Below are positions 47,644-56,035 of a stretch of 64,000 nucleotides of DNA, piece by piece (position 1 is the first letter of the stretch; the number at the start of each line of letters is the position of its first letter). The position numbers were made by a program, and so were the translations under genes. Origin of the DNA: JAWKIW01 sp046331175 (GTDB lineage: Bacteria > Actinomycetota > Acidimicrobiia > Acidimicrobiales > Acidimicrobilacustridaceae); NCBI GenBank assembly GCA_046331175.1, contig JAXLRI010000005.1, forward strand, positions 186,001-250,000, in the 5' to 3' direction. Below the pieces are notes generated by a model. That model did not search any database, was not told where the DNA came from, and saw nothing but the letters and a program-made list of their open reading frames with translations.

Positions 47644-48756
47644 TCAGTCGACGCGGCGGCGCTGGCGGGCGTGGCGCTCGAGGGCCAGCGCCACCAGCTC
47701 GTCGATCAGCTCGTGGTAGGGGAGACCGCTCGCCTCCCACATCTTCGGGTACATCGAGATGGGCGTGAACCCGGGGATCGTGTTGATCTCGTTCACGAGC
47801 AGGCCACGGCCGCCCTCCTCGTAGAAGAAGTCGACGCGGGCCATGCCCTCGCAGCGCAGGGCGCGGTAGGCCTCGACCGCCATCGAGCGCAGCTCGTCGG
47901 CGACGCCCTCGGGGAGGGGAGCGGGGATCAAGAGCTTCGCTGCACCGTCGTGGTACTTGTCCTCGTAGTCGTAGAAGTCGGCGCCGGGCACGATCTCGCC
48001 GGGCACCGAGGCGCGGGGGTGGCGGTTGCCCAGCACGGCGCACTCGATCTCGCGGCCGTCGACGCCCTCCTCGACCACCAGCCACTCGTCGTAGGTGAGC
48101 GCCAGCGCGAGGGCGTCGGCCAGCTCGGCGAGCGAGGTCGCCCTCGACACCCCGATGGAGGAGCCCATGTTCGCCGGCTTCACGAACAGGGGCAGCCCCA
48201 GCTCGTCGACGAGCTCGCCGGGAAGGGCGTCGTCGACCTCGTCGGCGTGCAGCGCCACGAAGCGGGCCTGGGGGATGCCGGCCCCGGCGAACACCTCCTT
48301 GGCCTTGGCCTTGTCCATGGCCAGCGCCGACGACAGCACGCCGCAGCCCACGTAGGGCACGCCGGCCAGCTCGAGCAGCCCCTGCACGGTGCCGTCCTCG
48401 CCGAGCGGCCCGTGCAGCAGGGGCAGGACCACCGTGACCTGGTCGTCGTCGCCGTCGGTGGAGCGCCCGAGGTCGCCCCGAGCGGCCCGCGACAGCAACG
48501 GCAGCGGGTCGACGGTGGTGCCGCCGGTGGGCAGGGCCTCGGGCAGCGCGTCGGGCCCGGCCGCCAGGGCCCGGGCCGCCTCGGTGGCCAGGATCCACTC
48601 GCCCTGCTTGGTGATGGCCACCGGTTGGATGTCGTAGCGGGCGGGGTCGGCGGCGGCGAGGACGTGGCGGGCCGACACGCGCGAGACGTCGTGCTCGGCC
48701 GACTGCCCACCGAAGAGCACGACCAGGCGGATGCGGGGCGGCGGGACGTCGCTCAT
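47644..48756 (-). CDS. ddl: D-alanine--D-alanine ligase
   Basis: A 370-residue ATP-grasp enzyme that joins two D-alanines for peptidoglycan. The signature start is VVLFGGQSAEHDVSRVSARHV; ATP-grasp elements include PLFVKPANMGSSIGVSRA (about 184-201), EGVDGREIECAVLG and LLVNEINTIPGFTPISMYPK (about 328-347), the metal- and D-Ala2-binding region. The length is typical. It is divergent from murF, which uses its product, across 227 bp, so the pair forms a cell-wall precursor module. Confidence 0.95.
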   Translation of the reverse strand: MSDVPPPRIRLVVLFGGQSAEHDVSRVSARHVLAAADPARYDIQPVAITKQGEWILATEAARALAAGPDALPEALPTGGTTVDPLPLLSRAARGDLGRSTDGDDDQVTVVLPLLHGPLGEDGTVQGLLELAGVPYVGCGVLSSALAMDKAKAKEVFAGAGIPQARFVALHADEVDDALPGELVDELGLPLFVKPANMGSSIGVSRATSLAELADALALALTYDEWLVVEEGVDGREIECAVLGNRHPRASVPGEIVPGADFYDYEDKYHDGAAKLLIPAPLPEGVADELRSMAVEAYRALRCEGMARVDFFYEEGGRGLLVNEINTIPGFTPISMYPKMWEASGLPYHELIDELVALALERHARQRRRVD

Positions 48757-48983
48757 CGGCCCGACCGTACCGTCGGCGCCCGGCGGGCCGGGTGACCGTC
48801 GTGGCCGACCGAGCGGGGCCCGGTGGAGCCGGGAGCGGTCCGAGCGGGATCCGCCGTGACCGTCGTGGGTGTCCGCCCGTGTCTCCCTCGGGTCCGCCAG
48901 GCCGGCGGGCGCTGGGAGCGTCCACGGGATCGGCGCCCGGCACGGTCGATCGGTCCCCGCGCGTGGAGCGGTAGGTTGCCGTC

Positions 48984-50306
48984 GTGCGCTGGAAGGCCTC
49001 GCGGATCGCCGCGATCGTGGGCGGGCGGCTCGAGGGCCCCGACGTCGAGGTCGAGGGGGCCCGACAGGACTCGCGCGAGCTGACCGGCGGCGAGCTGTTC
49101 GTCCCCGTGCGCGCCGAGCGCGACGGCCACGACTTCATCGAGGCGGCGCTCGGCGGCGGCGCCGCCGCCTACCTCACCGCCCGGCCGCCCGTCGGTGGGA
49201 CCGCCATCGTGGTCGACGACCCCGAGACCGCGCTCGCCACCCTCGGGCGCGACGCCCGCGGTCGCCTGCCCGATCGCGTGGTGGGCATCACCGGGTCGGT
49301 CGGCAAGACCACCGCCAAGGACCTCACCGCCGCGGCCCTGGGCCAGCGGTTCCGGGTGGCGGCCAGCGAGCGCTCGTTCAACAACGAGATCGGCGTGCCC
49401 CTCACCCTCGTCAACGCTCCCGGCGACACCGAGGCCGCCGTCGTCGAGATGGGCGCCCGGGGCCACGGCCACATCTCGCTGCTGTGCGACCTGGGCCGGC
49501 CCACCATCGCCGTGGTCACCACCGTCGAGGCCGTGCACACCGAGATGTTCGGCGAGCTGGCCGACGTCGCCCGAGCCAAGGGCGAGCTGGTCGAGGCGCT
49601 GCCGTCGTCGGGCGTGGCGGTGCTCAACGCCGTCAACCCCTTCACCGCCGGGATGGTCGACATCGTCCCCGCCGGTGCCCGGGTGCTCACCTTCGGCACC
49701 GGCCGATCCGACGTGTGGGCCGACGACGTGGTCGTCGACGACGAGCTGCGGCCCGCCTTCCGGCTGGTGACGCCATGGGGTTCCGAGCAGGTGCGCCTCG
49801 GTGTCCGGGGTCGCCACAACGTCATGAACGCGCTGGCCGCCACCGGTGCCGCCATGGCGGCCGGCGCCGGCCTGGCCGAGGTGGCCGCCGGCCTGTCCGA
49901 CGCCGCCCTCTCGCCGTGGCGCATGGAGCTGCACACCACCGCGTCGGGGGCTCGGGTGCTCAACGACGCCTACAACGCCGGGCCAGCGTCGATGGCCGCC
50001 GCCCTCCAGGCGCTCGACCACCTCGGCGCCGATGGTCGGCGCATCGCCGTCCTCGGGCCGATGGCCGAGCTGGGCGACCGTTCCGGGGAGGCGCACCGAG
50101 AGGTGGCCACGCTGGCCCACGAGCTGGGCATCGAGCTGATCGCCGTGGGGGCTCCCGACTACACCGGCGCCCCGGCCCTGCACGTCGCCGACCGCGATGC
50201 GGCGCTGGCGGCCGTCGGGGCCCTGGGCCCGGGCGACGTCGTGCTGGTCAAGGGCAGCCGGGTGGCCGGCCTCGAGGCGCTGGCCCAGGCCCTGCTGGCG
50301 TCGTAG
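48984..50306 (+). CDS. murF: UDP-N-acetylmuramoyl-tripeptide--D-alanyl-D-alanine ligase
   Basis: A 440-residue Mur ligase that adds D-Ala-D-Ala to the UDP-MurNAc-tripeptide. It has the N-terminal uridine-binding domain with DSRELTGGELFVPV, the central ATP-binding GITGSVGKTTAKDL (about 99-112) and SERSFNNEIGVPLT, and the C-terminal domain with RVLNDAYNAGPASM and AVLGPMAELGDRS. It starts with GTG at 48984. It is divergent from ddl. No other dcw-cluster gene (murE, mraY) is nearby, so this is a detached murF as occurs in some actinobacteria. Confidence 0.95.
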   Translation: MRWKASRIAAIVGGRLEGPDVEVEGARQDSRELTGGELFVPVRAERDGHDFIEAALGGGAAAYLTARPPVGGTAIVVDDPETALATLGRDARGRLPDRVVGITGSVGKTTAKDLTAAALGQRFRVAASERSFNNEIGVPLTLVNAPGDTEAAVVEMGARGHGHISLLCDLGRPTIAVVTTVEAVHTEMFGELADVARAKGELVEALPSSGVAVLNAVNPFTAGMVDIVPAGARVLTFGTGRSDVWADDVVVDDELRPAFRLVTPWGSEQVRLGVRGRHNVMNALAATGAAMAAGAGLAEVAAGLSDAALSPWRMELHTTASGARVLNDAYNAGPASMAAALQALDHLGADGRRIAVLGPMAELGDRSGEAHREVATLAHELGIELIAVGAPDYTGAPALHVADRDAALAAVGALGPGDVVLVKGSRVAGLEALAQALLAS

Positions 50307-50443
50307 CCGGCGGGCTCGCCCTCGTCGACCGCTCGGGCGTCGTCCGGGGAGCAAGCCGGGTACCGAGCCGGGGACCGCCCCCAGCCGACGATGGGGGTCA
50401 GCACCCGGAGACGGGCCGGTGCGGTCGTGCGCACCATCCCGCC

Positions 50444-51682
50444 ATGCCCGCCACCACCCTCCGTGCTCCCGTCCGCGCCATGAACGCCTGCGCCCGCTCG
50501 GCCGCGCCGGCCCGGCGCCGGTCGGCATCGAGCCCCGCCCCGGCGTCAAGGCCCGAGGCCGGTCCCGCCACGGTCGACCGGGACCCGGTGGTCGACCTGC
50601 TGCGGGCCGCCAGCATCGTCGTGGTGGTGACCTGGCACTGGGTCGCCAACCTCGTGGTGTGGGGCGACGACGGCCCCTACGCCGTCAACCCCATCGGTGA
50701 GGTCCCCGGTGGCTGGCTCGCCACCTGGGTCCTGCAGGTGATGCCGCTGTTCTTCGTGCTGGGCGGCTTCGCCGCTGCGGGGGCGTTGGCCCGGGCCGGG
50801 GGCTCGGGGCCCTTCGTCGTGCGCCGGCTGCGGGCCCTGGCCGGGCCGGCGGTGGTGCCGCTGGCGGGGGTGGCCGCGGTCGCCGTCGGCCTGCACCTGC
50901 TGACCGGTGGGGCGGCGTGGGTGGTGCCGGCCGCGCTGCTGCTGGTGATGCCCTTGTGGTTCCTCGCCGTCTACCTGGTCCTCGTCATCGCCTTCCCCGC
51001 CATGGCCGCCGCCCACCGCCGAGCGGGGCTCCTCGCCGTGGTGCCGTGGGCAGCCGTCGCCGTGCTGCTCGACCTGGGCCGGTTCTGCTGGGGGTGGTCG
51101 CCGTGGATCGGGATCTTGGCCTTCGTCGCGGTCTACGGGTTCGCCCACCAGCTCGGCCTGTCCTGGGCGCGGCTGGTGGCCGACCGCAGGCGCTGCTGGG
51201 GCCTGGTCGCCGTCGGGCTGGCCGGGCTGGTGGTGCTCACCGGACCGGTCGGGTACCCCCGCTCGATGGTCGGCATCGCCGGCGAGCCCGTCTCCAACAT
51301 GGCGCCGCCGACGATCCCGGTGCTCTTCCTGTGCCTGCTGCAGTGCGGCCTCGCCGGCCTGGCCCGCCCGTGGCTGGCCCGTCGGCTCGCCGAGCGCCGC
51401 GGCCTCCGCCGCACGTCCTCGTGGATGAACGCCAACGCCATGGCCGTGTACCTCTGGCACGTGGCCGGAGCGGCGGCCGCCGCCGGCGTCCTGCTGGTCT
51501 CGGGCCTGCCTCGGCCCGACCGCTTCACGGGCACGGCCTGGATCGAACGCCCGCTCGCCGTGGCGGTGGCGGCGGCCACCACCGCCGGCCTGCTCGGACT
51601 GTCCGGTCGGGTGCGCCGCCGCCGGGCCACACTGTCGGCGTGCCCGCCCCCGTCGCCCTCCTCGACCTCGACGGCACGCTGA
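50444..51682 (+). CDS. Multi-pass membrane acyltransferase (acyltransferase-3 family)
   Basis: A 412-residue protein with about ten transmembrane helices. DPVVDLLRAASIVVVVTWHW near residue 50 matches the beginning of acyltransferase-3 domains, with a His (WHW) in the usual catalytic position. FFVLGGFAAAGALARAG follows, and the C-terminal half holds helices around MAVYLWHVAG. Such proteins modify envelope glycans or lipids with acyl groups from cytosolic acyl-CoA. An ATG at 50480 is a possible shorter start. It follows murF by 137 bases. The acceptor is unknown. Confidence 0.8.
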   Translation: MPATTLRAPVRAMNACARSAAPARRRSASSPAPASRPEAGPATVDRDPVVDLLRAASIVVVVTWHWVANLVVWGDDGPYAVNPIGEVPGGWLATWVLQVMPLFFVLGGFAAAGALARAGGSGPFVVRRLRALAGPAVVPLAGVAAVAVGLHLLTGGAAWVVPAALLLVMPLWFLAVYLVLVIAFPAMAAAHRRAGLLAVVPWAAVAVLLDLGRFCWGWSPWIGILAFVAVYGFAHQLGLSWARLVADRRRCWGLVAVGLAGLVVLTGPVGYPRSMVGIAGEPVSNMAPPTIPVLFLCLLQCGLAGLARPWLARRLAERRGLRRTSSWMNANAMAVYLWHVAGAAAAAGVLLVSGLPRPDRFTGTAWIERPLAVAVAAATTAGLLGLSGRVRRRRATLSACPPPSPSSTSTAR

Positions 51683-52311
51683 TCGACCCCCGGCCCGGGA
51701 TCACGCAGTCGGTGCAGGCGGGTCTGGCCGCCGTCGGCATCGAGCCCCGGCCGGCCGACGCCTACGTCGGGTGGATCGGCCCGCCTCTGCGCCAGTCGTT
51801 CCTCGAGCTGGGTGGTGTGGCCCCGGGCGACCTCGACCGCGCCGTCGCCGGCTACCGGGCCCGCTTCGACCGGGTCGGTTGGCGCGAGCACGACCTGTAC
51901 CCGGGGGTGGTCGGCGTCCTCGCCGAGCTGCGCCGAGCCGGCTGGCGGCTGGCGGTGGTCACGTCCAAGCCCGAGGTGTACGCCCGCCGGATCGTCGCCC
52001 ACCGCGACCTCGACGACGCCTTCGACGACGTGGTCGGCTCCGAGCTCGACGGGCGCCGCTCCGCCAAGGCCGAGCTGGTCGCCCACGCCCTCGAACGGCT
52101 GGGCGGGGTCGAGCCGGCCGACGCCGCCATGGTGGGCGACCGCGAGCACGACGTCATCGGGGCGGTGGCCTGCGGCGTGGCCGCCGTCGGCGTGGCCTGG
52201 GGGTACGGCGACCCCGCGCTCCTGCTCGCCGAGGGCGCGGTCGTCGTGGTCGAGCAGCCCGCCGACCTCCCGACCGTGCTCCAGCGCACGGTCCTCGGCA
52301 CCGCGACCTGA
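51640..52311 (+). CDS. HAD-family phosphatase (phosphoglycolate-phosphatase-like)
   Basis: A 223-residue HAD-IA hydrolase. Motif I is LLDLDGTLIDPRPG (Asp about 9 and 11), motif II VVTSKPEVYARRI (Ser in TSK), motif III lies at SAKAELV and motif IV MVGDREHDVIGA. The cap domain is helical (about 20-85). Likely substrates are small phosphorylated metabolites such as phosphoglycolate; the family cannot be narrowed by eye. The GTG at 51640 lies inside the acyltransferase's 3' end (43-bp overlap), so the two are coupled. Confidence 0.85.
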   Translation: MPAPVALLDLDGTLIDPRPGITQSVQAGLAAVGIEPRPADAYVGWIGPPLRQSFLELGGVAPGDLDRAVAGYRARFDRVGWREHDLYPGVVGVLAELRRAGWRLAVVTSKPEVYARRIVAHRDLDDAFDDVVGSELDGRRSAKAELVAHALERLGGVEPADAAMVGDREHDVIGAVACGVAAVGVAWGYGDPALLLAEGAVVVVEQPADLPTVLQRTVLGTAT

Positions 52312-52357
52312 CCGGCCTCGTCCGGCCGGTGAGCCGTCGAACGACGCCTTGGGCTGG

Positions 52358-53194
52358 TCAGGTGTCGATGACGGCCAGGTCGGTGCCGAGGACGACCTCG
52401 CCGTCGAAGGCGTCGGTGGCCAGGTCGATCCACTCCTGCTCCATCCCGGGCATGACCGCGGGGACCATGTGGGTCAGCACCAGCGTGCGGACGCCGGCCC
52501 GGGCGGCGGTCTCGGCCGCGTCGCGCACGCTCGAGTGGTAGTCGGTGACGTCCTGGAAGCGGGGGGACGGGACCTTCTCGATGAGGTCGGGCCGCACCAC
52601 GGTCTGCACGTAGACGTCGGCGCCGGCGCAGAGCCGGTCGAGCCCCTCGCAGGGCACGGTGTCGCCGGCGATCACCACCGCCTTGTCGCCGACCTCGAAG
52701 CGCAGGCCGATGGTCGGGGCGACCGGCGCGTGGTCGGTGGGGGCGGCGATGACCCGCACGCCCGGGAAGACGTCGACCTCGCCATCGGCCACCTCGGTCA
52801 CGTGGTTGTCGGGTGGGTGCTCGAGGTCGTCGTGGTGGGCGATGCGGTAGCCGAAGTCGTGCTCGAGCATCTGCATGGTGTGGTCGATCAGGCGCGAGGT
52901 CCCGGGCGGCCCGACGACGGTCAGGGGGTTGGGGGCGAACGACATCGCCCACCGGGTGGTGATCACGTCGTTGAGGTCGGTGAGGTGGTCGCTGTGCATG
53001 TGCGTCAGCAGCAGCCCCCCGAGCGACATCGGCAGCACGCCGGCACCGGCCAGGCGCATGAGCACGCCCCGCCCGCAGTCGACCAGGAGGTCGGTGCCGC
53101 CGGCGCGCACGAGCGTGGCCGGGCCGGCCCGGTTCGGGTCGGGGATGGGGCTGCCGGTCCCCAGGAGCACCACCTGCAGGTCGTCGGCCACCAT
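52358..53194 (-). CDS. Metallo-beta-lactamase-fold hydrolase, RNase Z-like
   Basis: A 278-residue protein of the metallo-beta-lactamase superfamily. The metal motif is LLTHMHSDHLTDL (HxHxDH, about 62-74); VIAGDTVPCEGLDRL and LTHMVPAVMP carry later ligands, and LLGTGSPIPDPNRAGPA starts the fold. RNase Z-like proteins of this size process tRNA 3' ends, but many homologues act on small molecules, so the substrate is left open. The ATG at 53194 is chosen because it follows a good promoter. Confidence 0.85.
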   Translation of the reverse strand: MVADDLQVVLLGTGSPIPDPNRAGPATLVRAGGTDLLVDCGRGVLMRLAGAGVLPMSLGGLLLTHMHSDHLTDLNDVITTRWAMSFAPNPLTVVGPPGTSRLIDHTMQMLEHDFGYRIAHHDDLEHPPDNHVTEVADGEVDVFPGVRVIAAPTDHAPVAPTIGLRFEVGDKAVVIAGDTVPCEGLDRLCAGADVYVQTVVRPDLIEKVPSPRFQDVTDYHSSVRDAAETAARAGVRTLVLTHMVPAVMPGMEQEWIDLATDAFDGEVVLGTDLAVIDT

Positions 53195-53225
53195 GCACCC
53201 CCACGTTCGCCGGTCGGACGGACCC

Positions 53226-53254
53226 ACCGTAGATAGTGGCAGTCGAGGTGTCAA
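53226..53254 (-). promoter_or_regulatory. Vegetative-type promoter of the metallo-hydrolase gene
   Basis: On the minus strand TTGACA (53254-53249) and TACGGT (53231-53226) are separated by 17 bases, a near-consensus sigma-A promoter, with the hydrolase ATG 31 bases after the -10. It is unusually AT-rich for this window. Confidence 0.6.
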
Positions 53255-53392
53255 TAGATTGCCGGCGGTGGGGGGCGGCTGGGTCCGGCGTCGGCCGTCC
53301 GGCCCCGCCGATCGACCGCCGCCGGACGCGGCACCGGGGCGACCCGTGGGCCGCCCCGGTGTCCGGTGCTGCAGTGCGTCAGGCCGCCGCCG

Positions 53393-54391
53393 TCATTGCG
53401 GGACGGTGGCCTGGGCCATCTCGTAGGAGGGCAGCTGCTCGATGCGGGTGAGCACCCAGTCGAACTCGCCGCTCATGACCGGTGCGTGGCAGTACTTGCA
53501 GATGCCGGCCAGGTCGAGGTCGAGCGGTGCGCCGCAGTTCGGGCACTTCTTGTTCATCGTGCCGTTGTTGGGCTTGGTGACCGCCTTGGACGAGCGCTGG
53601 TAGACCCAGTCCTCGGCCCAGTCCTCGATCTGCTTGCCACCCCGGACGACCTTGCGCTTCTCGTCGTCCAGCTCGATGTCGTAGTCGGCACAGCTGGCGA
53701 AGTAGCGCACGGCGATCGTGTCGAACGACTCGTCGGAGTTGGCCGCCACGATGCGGCTGTTCTGGATGGCCAGGTTCTCGAGCACGTTCTGCTTGTTCGC
53801 CGAGATGTACTGGTCGATCTGGAACTTGTGCTGCTGCCAGATGCCGTCGTGCATCACCTGGCGGCTCAGCTCGGGCTTCCGCTCGGTCCACGCCTGCTGG
53901 ATCGTGAAGAACGCCCGGTTCACGTCGGACAGGAAGTCGTCCTCGTTGAAGGCCGGGTCGTGCTCCTTGATCTTGCCGATGCCGGCCTCGATGTCGGCCC
54001 GGGTGGTGACCTGGGCTGCGCCGGCGTTGCCGAGCATGGCGCCCGAGTAGGCCGCCGCCGCATCGGAGTCGAAGGTGGGCGGCAGCCCGGCGTGGTGGTC
54101 GCCGCCGCCCTTCTTCTTCGCCGAACGAGCGGCGCCGATGATGATCAGCACGATGATGAACAGGCAGATGCCGCCGAAGATCAGGGCGAACAGCGCCCCG
54201 ATGGCGCCGCCGCCTGTGCCTCCGCTGCTGCTGCTCGAGGAGAAGCCACCGCCCGAGCTGCTGCCACCGGAGCTGCGGCCGCCCGAGCTGCCGCCGCCGG
54301 AGCGGCCGCCGCCCGAGCCACCGCCGGCGCGCAGCAGGATGTCACCGGCCACGGCATAGACGTGGCCCAACCCATAGCCCGCGATCGTCAT
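53393..54391 (-). CDS. TIM44-like domain membrane protein with zinc ribbon
   Basis: A 332-residue protein. After a short N-terminus comes a Ser/Gly-rich stretch (about 22-60, mostly SGG repeats), one transmembrane helix (about 65-88, ALFALIFGGICLFIIVLIIIG) and a basic cytoplasmic region. The Tim44-like domain (about 120-260) contains FLSDVNRAFFTIQQAWTERK and FDTIAVRYFASCADYDIEL. A C-terminal zinc ribbon is KKCPNCGAPLDLDLAGICKYC. Its start lies 6 bases after the SPFH gene stop, so the two act together, probably as a membrane-associated complex. The role is unknown. Confidence 0.8.
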   Translation of the reverse strand: MTIAGYGLGHVYAVAGDILLRAGGGSGGGRSGGGSSGGRSSGGSSSGGGFSSSSSSGGTGGGAIGALFALIFGGICLFIIVLIIIGAARSAKKKGGGDHHAGLPPTFDSDAAAAYSGAMLGNAGAAQVTTRADIEAGIGKIKEHDPAFNEDDFLSDVNRAFFTIQQAWTERKPELSRQVMHDGIWQQHKFQIDQYISANKQNVLENLAIQNSRIVAANSDESFDTIAVRYFASCADYDIELDDEKRKVVRGGKQIEDWAEDWVYQRSSKAVTKPNNGTMNKKCPNCGAPLDLDLAGICKYCHAPVMSGEFDWVLTRIEQLPSYEMAQATVPQ

Positions 54392-54397
54392 CGCGCG

Positions 54398-55804
54398 TCA
54401 GCCGGCAGGGGGAGCGGGCGGCGCCGGGGGCGGCGGGGTGTTCGGATCGATGCCCTCACCGGCCGGCGGGGCCGGGGGAGCGGGAGGAACGGGCGGAGCG
54501 GGGGGTGGCGGGGCCTGCTCGTAGCCCGGCGCCGGGGGAGCCGGCGGCGGGGGAGCCTGCTCGTAGCCCGGGGCGGGCGGTGCGGCCGGGGCCGCGTAGC
54601 CACCGGCCGGCGGCTGGGCCTGGGCGGCGGGGTCGTAGCCCGGTTGGGGTGGCGGTGCCCCCGCCGCGGCCGGTGCTCCGGCGGCAGCGGGCACCGGCTG
54701 GCCCACCGGCGTGCCACAGCTGGCGCAGAACTTGGCGCCCAGGGCCAGCTCGGTGCCGCAGTTGGCGCAGAACTGGCGCTGGCCGAGGGCCGTGCCGCAG
54801 TTGGCGCAGAACTTGGCGCCGGGGGCGTTGGACGCGTTGCAGGCCGGGCAGGCGATGGCCGGGCCGGCGGCGGCGCCGCCCTGGGCGTAGCCGGCGCCGC
54901 CACCGGGGAAGCCGGGAGCGGGCGGCGGCGCGGCCGGGGCCGGGATGTTCTGGTTCACGATGCCCTGGCCCATGCCGAGGCCGGTGGCGAGGAAGGCGCC
55001 CTGGACGCCGGCACCGCCACCCTTGGACATGCCCTCGCCGGCCCCGATGAGGGCCGAGCCGGCGGCGTAGTTCTGGAACGAGCCGGCCAGGCGGGAGTAG
55101 GCGGTGTCCTTGGCGAGGCCCTTGAGCTTCTCCTCGTCCTCGTCGTCGAGGTTGACGTCGAAGTTGCCCATGCGGGCGATGGTCATGCCGTAGGTGGCCA
55201 GCTCGTTGTTGGCCGCGGTGATGACCGCCTGCTCGATCTCGGGCGTGTAGGCCGACAGGCCGAGGATGGGCCAGCCGTTGCGCACGATCTGGCGGGTGAT
55301 CTCGGTGCGCATCACCTTCATCAGCTGCTGGTCGACCCAGTCGCCGATGGCGTCGTTGTTGGACACGTCGACGGTGCCGGTGAGGTTGAGGATCAGCTTC
55401 TGCGGGTCGACGACCTGCAGCGAGTACTCGCCGAACACGCGCAGGGTGATGATCAGCCCCGTCTGGGGGTCCTGCACGTTGTCGATCCGGCCACCGAAGG
55501 TCTCGCCGGTGTACTCGCGGGTGCCGACGAAGTAGATCTCGGCGCGGTAGGCGTTGCCGTTGGTCGCCCAGTCGATGACGATGCCGAGGAACATGATCTC
55601 GTCGGCGTCGAGCTTGTGCTGCCCCGGGCCGAGGGTGCCGAGCACCTCGCCCTTGTTCATGAACACCGCGACCTGATCGGCCTCGACGATGGCCCGAGCA
55701 CCCTTGCGGATGGTGACGTCGGGCCACTTGAAGACGATCTGGCCCTTCTTGTCGTCCGGCACGGCGATGAACTGCCGAGCGACCTCGTTCCTGATGATGC
55801 CCAT
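54398..55804 (-). CDS. SPFH-domain protein with double zinc ribbons and proline-rich tail
   Basis: A 468-residue protein. The SPFH (band 7) domain covers about 30-260 (RKGARAIVEADQVAVFMNKGE, GPGQHKLDADEIMFLG, YSRLAGSFQNYAAGSAL). A Gly/Ala-rich region follows. Three zinc ribbons lie near 305-365 (ACPACNASNAPGAKFCANCG, QFCANCGTELALGAKFCASCG), then a Pro/Ala-rich tail with PGYEQAPPPPAPP repeats. YdjI-type SPFH proteins (a phage-shock-linked family) have the same zinc-ribbon plan. Paired with the TIM44-like gene, it suggests a membrane-stress or protein-scaffold function, by inference. Confidence 0.82.
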   Translation of the reverse strand: MGIIRNEVARQFIAVPDDKKGQIVFKWPDVTIRKGARAIVEADQVAVFMNKGEVLGTLGPGQHKLDADEIMFLGIVIDWATNGNAYRAEIYFVGTREYTGETFGGRIDNVQDPQTGLIITLRVFGEYSLQVVDPQKLILNLTGTVDVSNNDAIGDWVDQQLMKVMRTEITRQIVRNGWPILGLSAYTPEIEQAVITAANNELATYGMTIARMGNFDVNLDDEDEEKLKGLAKDTAYSRLAGSFQNYAAGSALIGAGEGMSKGGGAGVQGAFLATGLGMGQGIVNQNIPAPAAPPPAPGFPGGGAGYAQGGAAAGPAIACPACNASNAPGAKFCANCGTALGQRQFCANCGTELALGAKFCASCGTPVGQPVPAAAGAPAAAGAPPPQPGYDPAAQAQPPAGGYAAPAAPPAPGYEQAPPPPAPPAPGYEQAPPPPAPPVPPAPPAPPAGEGIDPNTPPPPAPPAPPAG

Positions 55805-55893
55805 GACACTCCCTGGTGGGGGCTCGCGTGGAGCGTGGAATCCGGGGGCCGGGTACCCCCCGTGTGGCTCCGCAGGATACCAGTCGGGCCGAA

Positions 55894-55950
55894 GTCGGCC
55901 CTGAGCGGTTGCTACTCAACTCCGGCGGTCGCCGCTACTCAGGGGCCGAC
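55894..55950. other. Imperfect inverted repeat with direct repeats, upstream of SPFH and sulfatase genes
   Basis: Arms 55894-55905 and 55938-55950 are inverted complements with one bulge. Inside the loop GCTACTCA occurs twice (55911 and 55934). It lies in the 231-bp divergent gap between the SPFH gene and the sulfatase, so it may be an operator or RNA structure. Confidence 0.35.
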
Positions 55951-56035
55951 GTCCGCCGTCGGCTCCGTCGTCCGCCCGTGGACCCGGTGGGTGATGCCGG
56001 CGGCCCGGCGGGGCCCGGTACGCTCGCCGCTCGTC

